A stretch of 64,000 nt of DNA, from contig NZ_CADCWQ010000001.1 in the NCBI RefSeq assembly GCF_902806455.1, positions 62,001-126,000 on the forward strand, written 5' to 3'. The notes under the pieces are model-generated. The model was not told the DNA's origin. It saw only the letters and a program-made list of their open reading frames with translations, and did not search any database. The translations under genes and the position numbers were made by a program. The stretch comes from Virgibacillus doumboii (lineage in GTDB: Bacteria > Bacillota > Bacilli > Bacillales > Amphibacillaceae). Shown here one piece after another: positions 26,129 to 35,730 of this stretch (the first letter of the stretch is position 1; every line of letters starts with the position of its first letter).

Positions 26129-28177
26129 ATGACAACACAAATTTTAAAACATAAAAAATCGATTGTTATCACATTTGTGGTGCTTTCAATCATCAGTGCG
26201 GTGGTGCAGTTTGGCGTTCCGGTCAATCATGATATGGTCGACTATTTGCCGGATGACACACCATCCATTGAAGCGACGGATACTATGAATGAAGAATTTG
26301 ACGGGGCTACCCCGAACTCACGGGTCATGATGAAGGACATCTCCATTCAGGAGGCGTTGGCATTCAAGGAAGAACTTGAAGCCGTTGATGGTGTTTCTGA
26401 AGTGATGTGGCTCGATGATGTTATTGATCTCAAAAAACCAATTGAAATGGCGGATACGGATACCGTTGAGTCGTATTATCAGGATGGTGATGCGCTGTTT
26501 TCCTTCCATATTGAAGAAGGGAAAGAAGTGGAAACGACGGATGCGGTCTATGAGCTGATCGGTGATGATAATGCCATGTCAGGGGAAGCCCTGAATACGG
26601 CGATATCGCAAAAAAAGACCGGTACCGAAACGTTGAATGCAGCGTTGATTCTCGTTCCAATAATTATTTTGATTCTTCTGCTGTCAACGCGTTCATGGAT
26701 TGAACCGGTTTTCTTCCTGACAGCAATTGGTGTATCAATCGTGATTAACATGGGGACGAACGTTTTTATTGGCGAAGTTTCCTTCATTACGCAGGCGGTA
26801 GCACCTATTTTGCAGTTGGCCGTGTCGCTCGATTATGCGATATTCCTGCTCCATAGCTTTGACGAATATCGGCATGAGATAGCGGATCCGACAGAAGCGA
26901 TGAAAAAAGCGATGAAGCGGTCGTTTCCTGCCGTTGCAGCGAGTGCGTCGACCACATTCTTCGGGTTCATGGCCCTGACGTTTATGGAATTTGGTCTTGG
27001 TGCTGACTTGGGTCTGAACCTGGTCAAAGGGATTGCGCTCAGTTTTATCAGTGTCATGATTTTTCTACCGGCACTCACGTTGATGTTTTATAAATGGATT
27101 GATAAAACACAACATAAACCATTTGTACCGAGCACTTATAATGTCGGGAAATATCTTTTGAAATTACGTATTCCTGTTTTGCTGATCGTGATGGTCCTGA
27201 TTGTACCGGCTTTTCTGGCACAGTCTCAGACTAATTTCCTTTATGGAACCGGGGAAAGTCCGGAACATACACGGGCCGGCAGTGATGCAGCGGAAATCGA
27301 GGAATCTTTTGGCAAGTTTACACCAATGGTTCTGCTTGTTCCAAAGGGAGACATTGCTCGGGAAGAAGAACTTGTGCATGAACTCGATAACTTCGAATCT
27401 GTAAAAAGCACCGTCTCTTATGTGAATACAGTTGGGGCGGGAATACCGCCGGAGTATCTCGATGAATCGCAGACAGAAAAGTTCTTTTCAGAGAATTACA
27501 GCCGGATTACGTTAAATACGACAACGGAAACGGAGGGCGAGAAGGCATTTGATCTAGTGGAGGATGTAAGGTCAATCGCAAAGGAGTATTACGGTGATGA
27601 TTATCAGCTCCTCGGGGAAAGTGTCACCTTGTATGATATGAAGGATATCGTGCAACGGGATAATACGCTGGTCAATCTGTTAACTGTGATCACGATTGCG
27701 ATTGTCCTGCTCTTCACGTTCCGGTCGATTTCCATCCCGGTCGTATTGCTGTTGACGATTCAGTCCGCCGTCTGGATCAATTTAGCGGTGCCGTACTTCA
27801 CCAATTCTTCCCTGGTTTATGTGGGGTATCTGATTGTCAGTACGGTTCAGCTTGCGGCAACGGTTGATTACGGGATTCTTTTAACGGAAGCTTATACACA
27901 AAATCGAAAAGAATTGCGTGCCATGGATGCGATTAAGAAAACCATTAATGAGAAGATTTTCTCGATTGGCGTGTCTGCATCAATCCTTTCGAGTGTTGGA
28001 TTTATCCTGTGGGCAACGTCATCAGACCCAATCGTATCATCCATCGGGCTGCTGCTCGGACGCGGTGCGTTACTGGCGTTTATAATGGTGGTTCTATTTC
28101 TGCCGGCATTGCTTCTTGTATTTGACCGGATCATTGAAAAGACAACATGGAAACCAAACTTTTTTAAAGGGGAGTGA
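26129..28177 (+). CDS. MMPL/RND-family exporter
   Basis: 682 residues in two homologous halves. Each has one membrane helix, an extracellular domain, then a cluster of five helices. The Asp-Tyr pairs of MmpL-type proton relays are present in both (SLDYAIFLLHSFDEYR and TVDYGILLTEAY). Such proteins move lipids, siderophores or drugs outward with proton force. It is shorter than mycobacterial MmpL and similar in size to Firmicute homologues. No standard ribosome site sits at normal distance; GAGAGG is 17 bases before the ATG. It overlaps in control with the next gene: only four bases separate them. Confidence 0.88.
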   Translation: MTTQILKHKKSIVITFVVLSIISAVVQFGVPVNHDMVDYLPDDTPSIEATDTMNEEFDGATPNSRVMMKDISIQEALAFKEELEAVDGVSEVMWLDDVIDLKKPIEMADTDTVESYYQDGDALFSFHIEEGKEVETTDAVYELIGDDNAMSGEALNTAISQKKTGTETLNAALILVPIIILILLLSTRSWIEPVFFLTAIGVSIVINMGTNVFIGEVSFITQAVAPILQLAVSLDYAIFLLHSFDEYRHEIADPTEAMKKAMKRSFPAVAASASTTFFGFMALTFMEFGLGADLGLNLVKGIALSFISVMIFLPALTLMFYKWIDKTQHKPFVPSTYNVGKYLLKLRIPVLLIVMVLIVPAFLAQSQTNFLYGTGESPEHTRAGSDAAEIEESFGKFTPMVLLVPKGDIAREEELVHELDNFESVKSTVSYVNTVGAGIPPEYLDESQTEKFFSENYSRITLNTTTETEGEKAFDLVEDVRSIAKEYYGDDYQLLGESVTLYDMKDIVQRDNTLVNLLTVITIAIVLLFTFRSISIPVVLLLTIQSAVWINLAVPYFTNSSLVYVGYLIVSTVQLAATVDYGILLTEAYTQNRKELRAMDAIKKTINEKIFSIGVSASILSSVGFILWATSSDPIVSSIGLLLGRGALLAFIMVVLFLPALLLVFDRIIEKTTWKPNFFKGE

Positions 28178-28181
28178 TGAT

Positions 28182-30005
28182 GTGCGGATAAAGAAATTGG
28201 CAATTGTTATGATGAGTGCAGTGTTGGTGTTTGGTTCGCTTCCATTAAATGCTTTGGCTGAAGACAATAACGGTGATGAAACGGAAGCAGGCAAGTATTC
28301 TGCGAAAGATGAAGCGATATACGGTAATTTGGATGCGAGTGGTGCACTTGAGAATATGTATGTGGTGAACACCTTCCACGTGACCGATCCAGGTAAAATC
28401 ATTGATCACGGAAATTACTCCGATGTACGCAACCTGAGTAACTTAAAGGATATACAGAAGGATGGGAATACCATCCGATTTCAGGCGGAAAAAGGTGAAT
28501 TTTATTACCAGGGAGACATGAACAATCAGCCACTCCCTTGGAATATAGATATAACTTACATGCTGGATGGCAAAAAAATAGCACCTGAGGAATTAGCCGG
28601 GAAAAGCGGTGCCCTGGAACTGCAGATTGCCACATCCGCTAATGAGGATGTCGATCCAGCTTTTTTCAAAAATTATATGCTGCAAATTTCGCTGACAATG
28701 GATCCGGCGACATTTAACGATATCCAGGCGCCAGATGCCATAAAAGCCAGTGCCGGAAAGGATACACAAGTGACATTTACTGTGATGCCGGAAAAAGAGG
28801 AAACGTTCATTGTGTCCGCCAGTGTGACGGATATTGAGATGAACCCGATTAACATTACGGCAACACCTGCTTCCATGCCGATTGAAGATCCGAATCTGGG
28901 TGGAATGAAGGGTGAAATGCAGTCATTGTCCGATGCTATTCATGAGATCAATCAAGGTGTCGGCGACTTGAGCAGCGGCATTTCCGAGCTTAATGAAGGA
29001 GCGGCCGATCTGAACAATGGTTCGAGCGACTACCTGAATGGCATCAAAGAGCTTGATCAATCTTCCGGCAAACTCGTTAATGGATCTGCAGATATCCGAG
29101 ATGCATTGAACAAGATGAGTGAATCAATGCAAGGGAACTCCGGCAGTATGGATCTTAGCGGGCTTAAGAAATTGCCTGATGGATTACGTGGTATGGCTGA
29201 GGGGTTGCGGAAGTCGGCTGATGGATTGGATACCCTGAGCAAAAATTATGGTGCTGCATATACAGAATTGAGTAAAGCTATGAACGGGATTCCGGATTAC
29301 AATATTACTGACGAGCAAATAAAGGCACTACGTGAAAGTGATGCTAATCAAAAAGTTGTAAAACAGCTGGTCGACACTTATCAGGCTGCTCGTAATGCCA
29401 AAGGAATATATCAGTCCATGGAAATCCAAAAAGCACTTGGATCTGTAACAGGCACATTGGATCAAATTTCCGGCAACTTAGGGAAAATGGCTGATAATGC
29501 CGAAACAATGGCTGCAGAAGTTGAAAAAGGTCTGGCGGGGATGGATCAGATGGATGCCATAAAAGACCTGCAAAAAGGGCTATCCTCTCTGGCTTCCGAG
29601 TACAAAACATTCCATAGCGGCCTGGTTGATTATACGGATGGTGTCGGTAAATTGGCTTCATCGTATCAGGAGCTTGATTCTGGTATTCAGGAACTGTCTG
29701 ATGGCGTTTCATCCCTTGACAGCGGCGCAAGTGAGCTGAAAAACGGCACACAGGAATTGCAGGAAGAAACCAGTGATTTGCCTGGCCAAATGCAATCTGA
29801 GGTCGATGAAATGATGGATGAATATGATACCTCTGACTTTGAACCGAAATCGTTTGTGTCAGATAAAAATAGTAAAGTCGGTGTCGTTCAATTTGTTTTG
29901 AAGACAGAACCGATTGAAGTGGAAGAAACCGAAACAACACAAGAAGAAACAGATGAAGAAAAGGAAAAAGGATTTTGGGGACGATTGTTGGATCTGTTCC
30001 GTTAA
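28182..30005 (+). CDS. Secreted heptad-repeat protein (YhgE/Pip-like X-X-X-Leu-X-X-Gly repeats)
   Basis: 607 residues from a GTG start; the ribosome site AAAGGGGAGTGA overlaps the end of the MMPL gene, so the two are translationally coupled. A signal peptide (RIKKLAIVMMSAVLVFGSLP, cleavage likely after NALA) is followed by a beta-rich domain (about 30-240). Two stretches of helical repeats, spaced ...L..G......L..G, follow (GVGDLSSGISELNEGAADLN near 270 and YQELDSGIQELSDGVSSLD near 520), as in the YhgE/Pip N-terminal region. The acidic tail ends EKGFWGRLLDLF. No anchor motif is visible. It probably forms an elongated partner of the exporter across the cell wall. Confidence 0.8.
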   Translation: MRIKKLAIVMMSAVLVFGSLPLNALAEDNNGDETEAGKYSAKDEAIYGNLDASGALENMYVVNTFHVTDPGKIIDHGNYSDVRNLSNLKDIQKDGNTIRFQAEKGEFYYQGDMNNQPLPWNIDITYMLDGKKIAPEELAGKSGALELQIATSANEDVDPAFFKNYMLQISLTMDPATFNDIQAPDAIKASAGKDTQVTFTVMPEKEETFIVSASVTDIEMNPINITATPASMPIEDPNLGGMKGEMQSLSDAIHEINQGVGDLSSGISELNEGAADLNNGSSDYLNGIKELDQSSGKLVNGSADIRDALNKMSESMQGNSGSMDLSGLKKLPDGLRGMAEGLRKSADGLDTLSKNYGAAYTELSKAMNGIPDYNITDEQIKALRESDANQKVVKQLVDTYQAARNAKGIYQSMEIQKALGSVTGTLDQISGNLGKMADNAETMAAEVEKGLAGMDQMDAIKDLQKGLSSLASEYKTFHSGLVDYTDGVGKLASSYQELDSGIQELSDGVSSLDSGASELKNGTQELQEETSDLPGQMQSEVDEMMDEYDTSDFEPKSFVSDKNSKVGVVQFVLKTEPIEVEETETTQEETDEEKEKGFWGRLLDLFR

Positions 30006-30021
30006 TAAAATATTAGTGCAG

Positions 30022-30058
30022 AAAACCAGCCTGATTGATCGGATTCAGGCTGGTTTTT
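30022..30058 (+). terminator. Terminator of the MMPL operon
   Basis: AAAACCAGCCTGA pairs with TCAGGCTGGTTTTT; typical stem and T-run. Confidence 0.9.
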
Positions 30059-30082
30059 ACATATTTAAGAAGGGGATCCGAG

Positions 30083-30832
30083 TTATTTAATCCTGTCAGC
30101 CCAGGTTTTTACTTTTTCTTGAAGCTGCTTCTTATGCTCCCGGAACTGTCTGAAGCGATGTCCGTTTGCCCCGGAAGGATGCGGGAAACCGGTTAAATAG
30201 GTATGATTAGGGAGCTTGTTTTCCTCAACCAACCTGAGAATTGATTGTTCAACTGATTTACCAAGCGGAATTACCAGCGCTGGGGATATTATTTGTGCTA
30301 ATTCTTCCGGGAACTCTTTAAAGGCATAATGCTGCAAGGATGGAGAACGGTCGATAGGCGGCTGATGTCCCGTATAGTTTTTCCCTTTTAAGAATACCGG
30401 GTATTTAATGATCGATGTTGTATGAAGGAGGTTCCTGTCTTTTCCGAACGAAGCGGATGAATTTTTAATACCGAGTATGTCTGGGATGCCGCATTGGTCA
30501 ATCATGTCGACGAGATTTTTCCGCATTGAACCGGCGAATCCGGCAGCTTCTTTTGTTTCTTTCAGACATGTTTCCAGCGATTTACCTGACGAATGGCTTT
30601 CTACAAATTGTTCAAAGGCAGTTTTCATTTGATTCCATCCCGGAGTAATGCCGACAATCACAATCTTCGCGTCCCTGTTGATATATTCGTTATGAGGTGC
30701 ATAGTACATGGTTATATCGTTTTCTTTGTCCATCAAAAATGACGGTGTTAATAAATCTTGTTTGGTGAGTGGCCGGTCAGTTCCTAATGATTGAATGGCC
30801 GGCAGAAATCGTTTAAGTGTTGTATGTAACAT
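30083..30832 (-). CDS. Uracil-DNA glycosylase superfamily-like protein
   Basis: 249 residues. Two motifs resemble the UDG fold: VIVGITPGWNQM near residue 58 (motif A region, normally GxDP or GxAPG) and FPHPSGANGHR near residue 217 (motif B, HPS-xN-R). An intermediate strand PALVIPLGKSVEQSI fits the strand before motif B. The residue that activates water in classical enzymes (Asp, Asn or Glu in motif A) is not obvious; GWNQ may supply it. So this is a divergent member, perhaps a DNA repair enzyme, perhaps not active. The gene stands alone, with AGGAGCA before its ATG. Confidence 0.6.
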   Translation of the reverse strand: MLHTTLKRFLPAIQSLGTDRPLTKQDLLTPSFLMDKENDITMYYAPHNEYINRDAKIVIVGITPGWNQMKTAFEQFVESHSSGKSLETCLKETKEAAGFAGSMRKNLVDMIDQCGIPDILGIKNSSASFGKDRNLLHTTSIIKYPVFLKGKNYTGHQPPIDRSPSLQHYAFKEFPEELAQIISPALVIPLGKSVEQSILRLVEENKLPNHTYLTGFPHPSGANGHRFRQFREHKKQLQEKVKTWADRIK

Positions 30833-30930
30833 ATCCAGGTGCTCCTTAGGATAAATAGAATTTTATTTTTTAATATATCACTAATAGAAAGTATGTGTTA
30901 TTATATCAAACTAAGAAAGAAGGTGTTTGG

Positions 30931-31962
30931 ATGCTTATAAAACCAAAGAAATTGAGGCCTGGAGACAAAGTGGCAACAATCAGTCCGTCATGGGGCGGTG
31001 CCGGGGAGCAGGAGTTAAGATGGCGCTATGAACAAGGCGTGGAACGGCTGCGTGATATGTTCGGGCTTGAAGTAGTTGCTATGCCGAACAGTTTAAAGGG
31101 TGCGGATTATCTTTATGAACATCCGGAAGCACGCGCGGAAGATTTAATGGAGGCGTTCCGTGATGAGAACATCAAGGGCATTATCGCAAACATAGGAGGA
31201 AGCGAAAGTATTCGTCTGCTTCCATACATTGATTTTGATGTGATCAGGAAGAATCCGAAAATCTTTATGGGCTATTCGGATGTGACCATTCCGCATTTAT
31301 TCTGTCACAAAGCAGGCCTGTCATCGTTTTATGGGCCGGCGATTATGACTGATTTTGCTGAAAATGTGGCAATGGACCCGTATACAGTTGATCTGATAAA
31401 GCGGACGTTATTTTCCAGCGAGGTAATTGGTGAAATCGAACCTGCTAAGAAATGGACGAGTGAGCGGCTGGAATGGGATATCGTCAACAAAAATACAAGG
31501 CGCAAGATGCAGCCGAATCAGGGTTATGAAGTCCTGCAAGGTTCCGGAGTGATACAGGGACGATTGATTGGCGGCTGTATGGAGGTGTTGGAGTTTGCGA
31601 AAGGGACAGTTCTCTGGCCGGACAAAAAATATTGGGAGGACAGCATTCTCTTTTTTGAAACTTCAGAAGAGAAGCCTTCGCCAGACTCCGTCACATGCTG
31701 GCTGCGTAATTATGCAGCCCAGGGTATTCTGCACAAAACGAATGGTATTATTTTTGGCAAGCCCCAGGATGAAATGTATTACGATGCGTATAAAGAGGCT
31801 ATTCAGACGGTCATGAGGGAATATAAGCTCGAAGACTTGCCGATTATGTACAATCTGAACTTTGGCCATACCGAACCGAAGATGATTTTGCCGTACGGGG
31901 CTATGGCAGAAGTGGATTGTGGGAATGGCACGTTTGCGATTTTGGAAAGTGGTGCGGAATAA
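30931..31962 (+). CDS. S66 peptidase family (LD-carboxypeptidase / MccF-like)
   Basis: 343 residues. Members cleave L,D- or acyl-nucleotide amide bonds: LdcA trims murein tetrapeptides, and MccF inactivates microcin C. The N-terminus LRPGDKVATISPSWGG is typical, the nucleophile Ser is in FMGYSDVT (around residue 114), and the catalytic Glu and His lie in ILFFETSEEKPSP and NFGHTEPKMILPYG. The ETSEE block is more like MccF than LdcA. There is no signal peptide, so it acts in the cytoplasm. GAAGGTG stands six bases before the ATG. Confidence 0.85.
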   Translation: MLIKPKKLRPGDKVATISPSWGGAGEQELRWRYEQGVERLRDMFGLEVVAMPNSLKGADYLYEHPEARAEDLMEAFRDENIKGIIANIGGSESIRLLPYIDFDVIRKNPKIFMGYSDVTIPHLFCHKAGLSSFYGPAIMTDFAENVAMDPYTVDLIKRTLFSSEVIGEIEPAKKWTSERLEWDIVNKNTRRKMQPNQGYEVLQGSGVIQGRLIGGCMEVLEFAKGTVLWPDKKYWEDSILFFETSEEKPSPDSVTCWLRNYAAQGILHKTNGIIFGKPQDEMYYDAYKEAIQTVMREYKLEDLPIMYNLNFGHTEPKMILPYGAMAEVDCGNGTFAILESGAE

Positions 31963-31974
31963 AGAATTGAAACT

Positions 31975-32022
31975 AAAAAACACCTTTTCATCCCTGCTTG
32001 GAAGGAGGAGAGGTGTTTTTTA
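31975..32022 (+). terminator. Terminator of the S66 peptidase gene
   Basis: AAAAAACACCTT and AGGTGTTTTTT form the stem. MITE copy B begins directly behind the T-run. Confidence 0.8.
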
Positions 32023-32024
32023 AT

Positions 32025-32599
32025 AACTCAATTTTCGCACCAATAGTATAGGCTCAAACAGTTAAATTTGTTAATCTCGAAACGTTTTTGAGTTGTTGCC
32101 TTGACAACCTCAGTAAACATAAAAGCTTTTTGTACGCAAAAGATATAATCAGCGGAACATTTTGAGTGAAAATATCCCTCCTGAGCTGTTATATATGCGA
32201 GGCTGGTGTAAAGGACAAAAGAGTGCGAAAACATTGATGAAAAGTGGTTCATCGGGGTTATGAAGGACAAAAGGAAGTGAATACATCGATGAAAAGTGGT
32301 TCATAAGGGTTATGAAGGACAAAAGGAAGTGAATACATCGATGAAAAGTGGTTCATCGGGGTTATGAAGGACAAAAGGAAGTGAATACATCGATGAAAAG
32401 TGGTTCATAAGGATTATGAAGGACAAAAGGAGGTGAAAACATCAATGAAATGTCCTTCATTAGGGAAACGAAAGGAAAAAACGGAAACCTCACTAAAATA
32501 TTTTACCGTTAATTCAAAGTCAACCTTAGTAGTGTATCTTTGACCTCCCTAATTCCTACAAGGCGTATGTGTTCATTTTTACGCTGTGAAAGTTGAGTT
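32025..32599. mobile_element. MITE-like non-autonomous element, copy B (575 bp)
   Basis: The left end AACTCAATTTTCGCA and the right end (complement AACTCAACTTTCACA) are inverted repeats with 13 of 15 matches. The interior matches copy A at 11045-11460 nearly base for base, apart from an array of four 52-bp units instead of one, which explains the 159-bp size difference. It lies behind the terminator of the S66 gene, in a neutral spot. No coding frame within it is convincing. Confidence 0.8.
32239..32446. repeat. Array of four 52-bp tandem units inside MITE copy B
   Basis: Units start at 32239, 32291, 32343 and 32395, each beginning GAAAAGTGGTTCAT and containing TATGAAGGACAAAAGGA. Units 1 and 3 are identical; unit 2 differs in two bases and unit 4 in several. 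The units alternate CGGGG and AAGGG, which hints that a pair was duplicated. Copy A has one such unit. Confidence 0.9.
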
Positions 32600-32848
32600 A
32601 AAAAGTACTGGACGGGTCTCTGAGCTTAAGTCGGAATGTGAGCGAACAAACTGTGACAGCTTCAGCGAAATTCCTGTGAACTTCAGCGGGAACTGTGACA
32701 ACTTCAGCCAAACACACGATTTCAACTGAATTACATAGAAACCACCCGTGGCAACTCCGGCGAAAAGCTAAGTTCACCGGATTCCGCAGCCCTACCTACT
32801 GGCAGAAACGTATCGAAGTTGCTATTAACCAGCCAAATAACACAGCTC
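32600..32848. other. Gap with short degenerate repeats
   Basis: No gene is seen. Around 32649-32711, three imperfect units of about 22 bases share CTGTGA and ACTTCAGC (for example AACTGTGACAACTTCAGC). Their role is unknown. Confidence 0.4.
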
Positions 32849-33688
32849 CTACGAAAACAGCCGTCCCTTTTTGGTCAGTCCCTGCCACTTCCTAAATAGT
32901 GTTCTGTATTTTGACAGCTTCTTAAAATCATCCGGCGTGTCAATCGGGTCACGAATGCCGTTCACAAGCAAGGTGATGTTGAAGTGCTGCCCTGGTTCGT
33001 CCATAAAATAGGTGCCAATTTTAAACAAATCTGCTTTCGAAAAAAGATCATGCAGTCGCAAGTTAATTTGACGATAGGCTTCCATATCAACATCTCGTGC
33101 ATAACCGATATTCAGCATAAGCTGCCTGCCGTCCGCGAAATCATCAGGCAGGTAAGGTGTTGAGATGAGATCTTTTAAAGGCTCATCAAAAGTTTCGCCT
33201 TCAACGGTATGTAAAAATAGGGGTCCCTTATTTTTGTTGATGAATGCCTCGATATCCTGGAAGTCAATATTCATGTCACCGGTTCTTTCAATCAGCTGTT
33301 TCATCGTATGAATCGTGTGCTCTTCAATCGCATGGAACGTCTGATTTGCTTCCCGGATTGTCGTATATTTATCAATTGATTCCATTAACGCATCACTGTG
33401 AAAGTATATGACAGCATCACAAAGTTCCTTCATCCTGAAATACTGGGATGAAGCGGTCTGGAATCTTTTTTTGCCTTCAAAACGAAATGGAAAGCGGAAG
33501 ATCCCAATCAGCAAAGCCTTTTTCTCTTTCAATGCATCCAATTGATTAATCAGGTCATCCGTTTCATTGGCGTTGCCACCGCTAAACTGATAGAAACACA
33601 GGTTATCCGGTTCCAGGTTTTCTGTTATGGACTGGTCCGTTGCAAAAGCTTCATAATCCGTTTGATAAATTTTTACAAGTGTATCCAT
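32849..33688 (-). CDS. FtsZ-derived protein lacking the GTP-binding half
   Basis: 279 residues. From residue 58 on it follows FtsZ: ALLIGIFRFPFRFEGKKR (FtsZ: TVAVVTKPFSFEGRKR), CDAVIYFHSDALMESIDKYT (FtsZ: LIVIPNDRLLEIVDK), MNIDFQDIEAFI (the T7 loop, keeping Asn140, Asp142 and Asp145 of N-x-D-x-x-D), ISTPYLPD-FADGRQLMLNI, and HFNITLLVNGI. The first about 95 residues of FtsZ, with loops T1-T3, are absent, and the tubulin signature GGGTGTG has decayed to SGGNANET (residues 36-43). It should not bind GTP normally but may still present a T7 face to FtsZ. The ATG follows AGGAGAGAGG. Comparison is from memory of FtsZ sequences. Confidence 0.75.
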   Translation of the reverse strand: MDTLVKIYQTDYEAFATDQSITENLEPDNLCFYQFSGGNANETDDLINQLDALKEKKALLIGIFRFPFRFEGKKRFQTASSQYFRMKELCDAVIYFHSDALMESIDKYTTIREANQTFHAIEEHTIHTMKQLIERTGDMNIDFQDIEAFINKNKGPLFLHTVEGETFDEPLKDLISTPYLPDDFADGRQLMLNIGYARDVDMEAYRQINLRLHDLFSKADLFKIGTYFMDEPGQHFNITLLVNGIRDPIDTPDDFKKLSKYRTLFRKWQGLTKKGRLFS

Positions 33689-33940
33689 ATCCTCTCTCCT
33701 ATACAACACTTTTCACCCATTCTACAGCAAGTATCATAAAAAGCCTGTCAGATGATGTCATGAAAAACAACTAGTTTTGTAGAATGAGCCGGAAATATGA
33801 GGTTCCTTAACACTCATATGTGAGCTACCCGGCCTGTAATGTAAAGAATTAGTTAAGTTATAGTAAATTCGCTTATTTCCATAATCATACTTTTGTATCA
33901 TAGATGGTAGATTGAAACGGGTAAAACTGAGGAGGAAGTA

Positions 33941-35704
33941 GTGAAATTGCTGCCAAAATTACACAGTATACGGTTCAAACGTCCCGGGAATATTCATTTA
34001 ACTATTCGCGCAAGGTTGATTGTTAGTTTTGCTATCGTTCTTTTGTTATTAGTTACGATGAGTACTGTTATCTACAGTAAAATGAATGCTATTTCTCAAA
34101 ATGATAAAGAAATTAACCAATTGTCCCTTCCTATACTTATTGAAGTGACAAAGATGAATAATGGTATGCTGCAAATTAACAGGTATGCGAATGAGATGGT
34201 TAATTCGACCATGTCAGTGACAATCAGCAAGCTGGAAGGCAATATAAATGATACGATTGAGAGTGTAGAAACAAGCCAAAGTGAACTCGAACCATTGATA
34301 GAACAGTTAAATAACGGGAATGCAGCACAGCATTACGCTGAGTTTATGAAGCAATGGGAAGGTTATAAAGAGCTGATTGCCAATATGATTGAGAATGCTG
34401 CCAGTGGCAATCAATTTGCTGCACAAAACGAATTATTTAAAGGTAAAGCCTACTTTGACCGATCCAATGATGCACTGTTATCCATCATTGATACTGCCAG
34501 AGTAAAAATAAGTGAGGGTGTAAATGATTCGGTCAGGTTAAGTCAGGAAGGTATCTCCTGGATTTTAATGATTGCAGTCATTTCGATTATTTTTACGGTT
34601 GGTCTGATTTATGTAACCCTTGTCGTGATTACGAGGCCCATATCACAAATTTCCCGTCAGGTGGATAAAGTTACGACAGATGATCTCACTGTTGAGCCTT
34701 TAGAAGTAAAAACGAATGATGAACTTGGAAAGCTAACATCTAATTTTAATAAAATGACGGAAACGTTGAGACAAGTCATCAAAGACGTTAAGCAGAATGT
34801 GTATCATGTGACACATACATCTGAACAATTATCATTGAATGCGGAAGGAACAAAAGCAGGGGTCAATGAGGTTGCTACATCGATTGAACAGGTATCATCT
34901 GAGACAAATGAACAGATGGAAGGAATCAGTGAAACAGACCTTCAAATTAAAGAAATCTCCAGTGATGTTCAGGAAGTCAAAGCTAACTTTAAAATTGTTA
35001 CATCTTTATCAGAAACGGCAAATCAGAACGCACAAGCCGGTAAAGAAGATATGGACAAAATTGTGGAAAAAATAAATGATATTGAAATTAAAGTAAAAGA
35101 TTCGGTAGAAAAAATAAATAATTTAGTACAAAAAACCAGTGAAGTAGATAAAATAGTTGCTATGATTAATGATGTTTCCAGTCAGACAAACCTCCTGGCA
35201 TTAAACGCGGCAATTGAAGCTGCAAGAGCGGGGGAGGCAGGAAAAGGTTTTGCAGTGGTAGCCGACGAGGTAAAAAAATTAGCTGTCCAATCAACGGAAG
35301 CAACAGATGAAATCAGCTTGATTCTTGGAGAAATTCAAAACGATACACAAAATACAAAAGTGTCCATGGAACAGACAAATGACATTACAGAAGAAGGCAG
35401 AGAAATCATTACGAATGCAGGTAATAGTTTTGAAAAAATTGTTGATTCAACTTCCTCTGCAGCTGCTGAAGTAAAGCACGTGTTATTACATATCGGCCGA
35501 GTTACGGAAAGAACAAGAAGTATTTTAGACACAATCCGGCAAATAGAAACTGCTGCCAGACAAAATTCATCTAATGCTGAAACGGTGGCTGGGATATCAG
35601 AAGAAGCAAACGCTGCAATGGAAGAAATTTCTGATGCATTGTTGAAACTTGCTGAGATGAGCAACAACTTAAATGCAAAGGTAAAAAAATTCACTGTAGA
35701 ATAG
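33941..35704 (+). CDS. Methyl-accepting chemotaxis protein (membrane receptor)
   Basis: 587 residues from a GTG start with GAGGAGG upstream. The order is: basic N-terminus, first membrane helix (about 27-48), an extracellular four-helix-bundle sensor (about 50-200, ending [11 protein letters not shown]), second membrane helix (about 204-228), HAMP domain ([20 protein letters not shown]), then the cytoplasmic signalling coiled coil. Its hairpin tip carries the invariant [30 protein letters not shown]. The sensor type suggests a small-molecule ligand, not known. It is monocistronic with a terminator. Confidence 0.93.
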   Translation: MKLLPKLHSIRFKRPGNIHLTIRARLIVSFAIVLLLLVTMSTVIYSKMNAISQNDKEINQLSLPILIEVTKMNNGMLQINRYANEMVNSTMSVTISKLEGNINDTIESVETSQSELEPLIEQLNNGNAAQHYAEFMKQWEGYKELIANMIENAASGNQFAAQNELFKGKAYFDRSNDALLSIIDTARVKISEGVNDSVRLSQEGISWILMIAVISIIFTVGLIYVTLVVITRPISQISRQVDKVTTDDLTVEPLEVKTNDELGKLTSNFNKMTETLRQVIKDVKQNVYHVTHTSEQLSLNAEGTKAGVNEVATSIEQVSSETNEQMEGISETDLQIKEISSDVQEVKANFKIVTSLSETANQNAQAGKEDMDKIVEKINDIEIKVKDSVEKINNLVQKTSEVDKIVAMINDVSSQTNLLALNAAIEAARAGEAGKGFAVVADEVKKLAVQSTEATDEISLILGEIQNDTQNTKVSMEQTNDITEEGREIITNAGNSFEKIVDSTSSAAAEVKHVLLHIGRVTERTRSILDTIRQIETAARQNSSNAETVAGISEEANAAMEEISDALLKLAEMSNNLNAKVKKFTVE

Positions 35705-35730
35705 CGTGGGTATGGAATGTAAGCATGATT

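Noticed and set aside
32239..32446. CRISPR array
   Set aside because: The 52-bp units are directly joined with no spacers between them, and no cas gene is present; they are tandem repeats inside a MITE.
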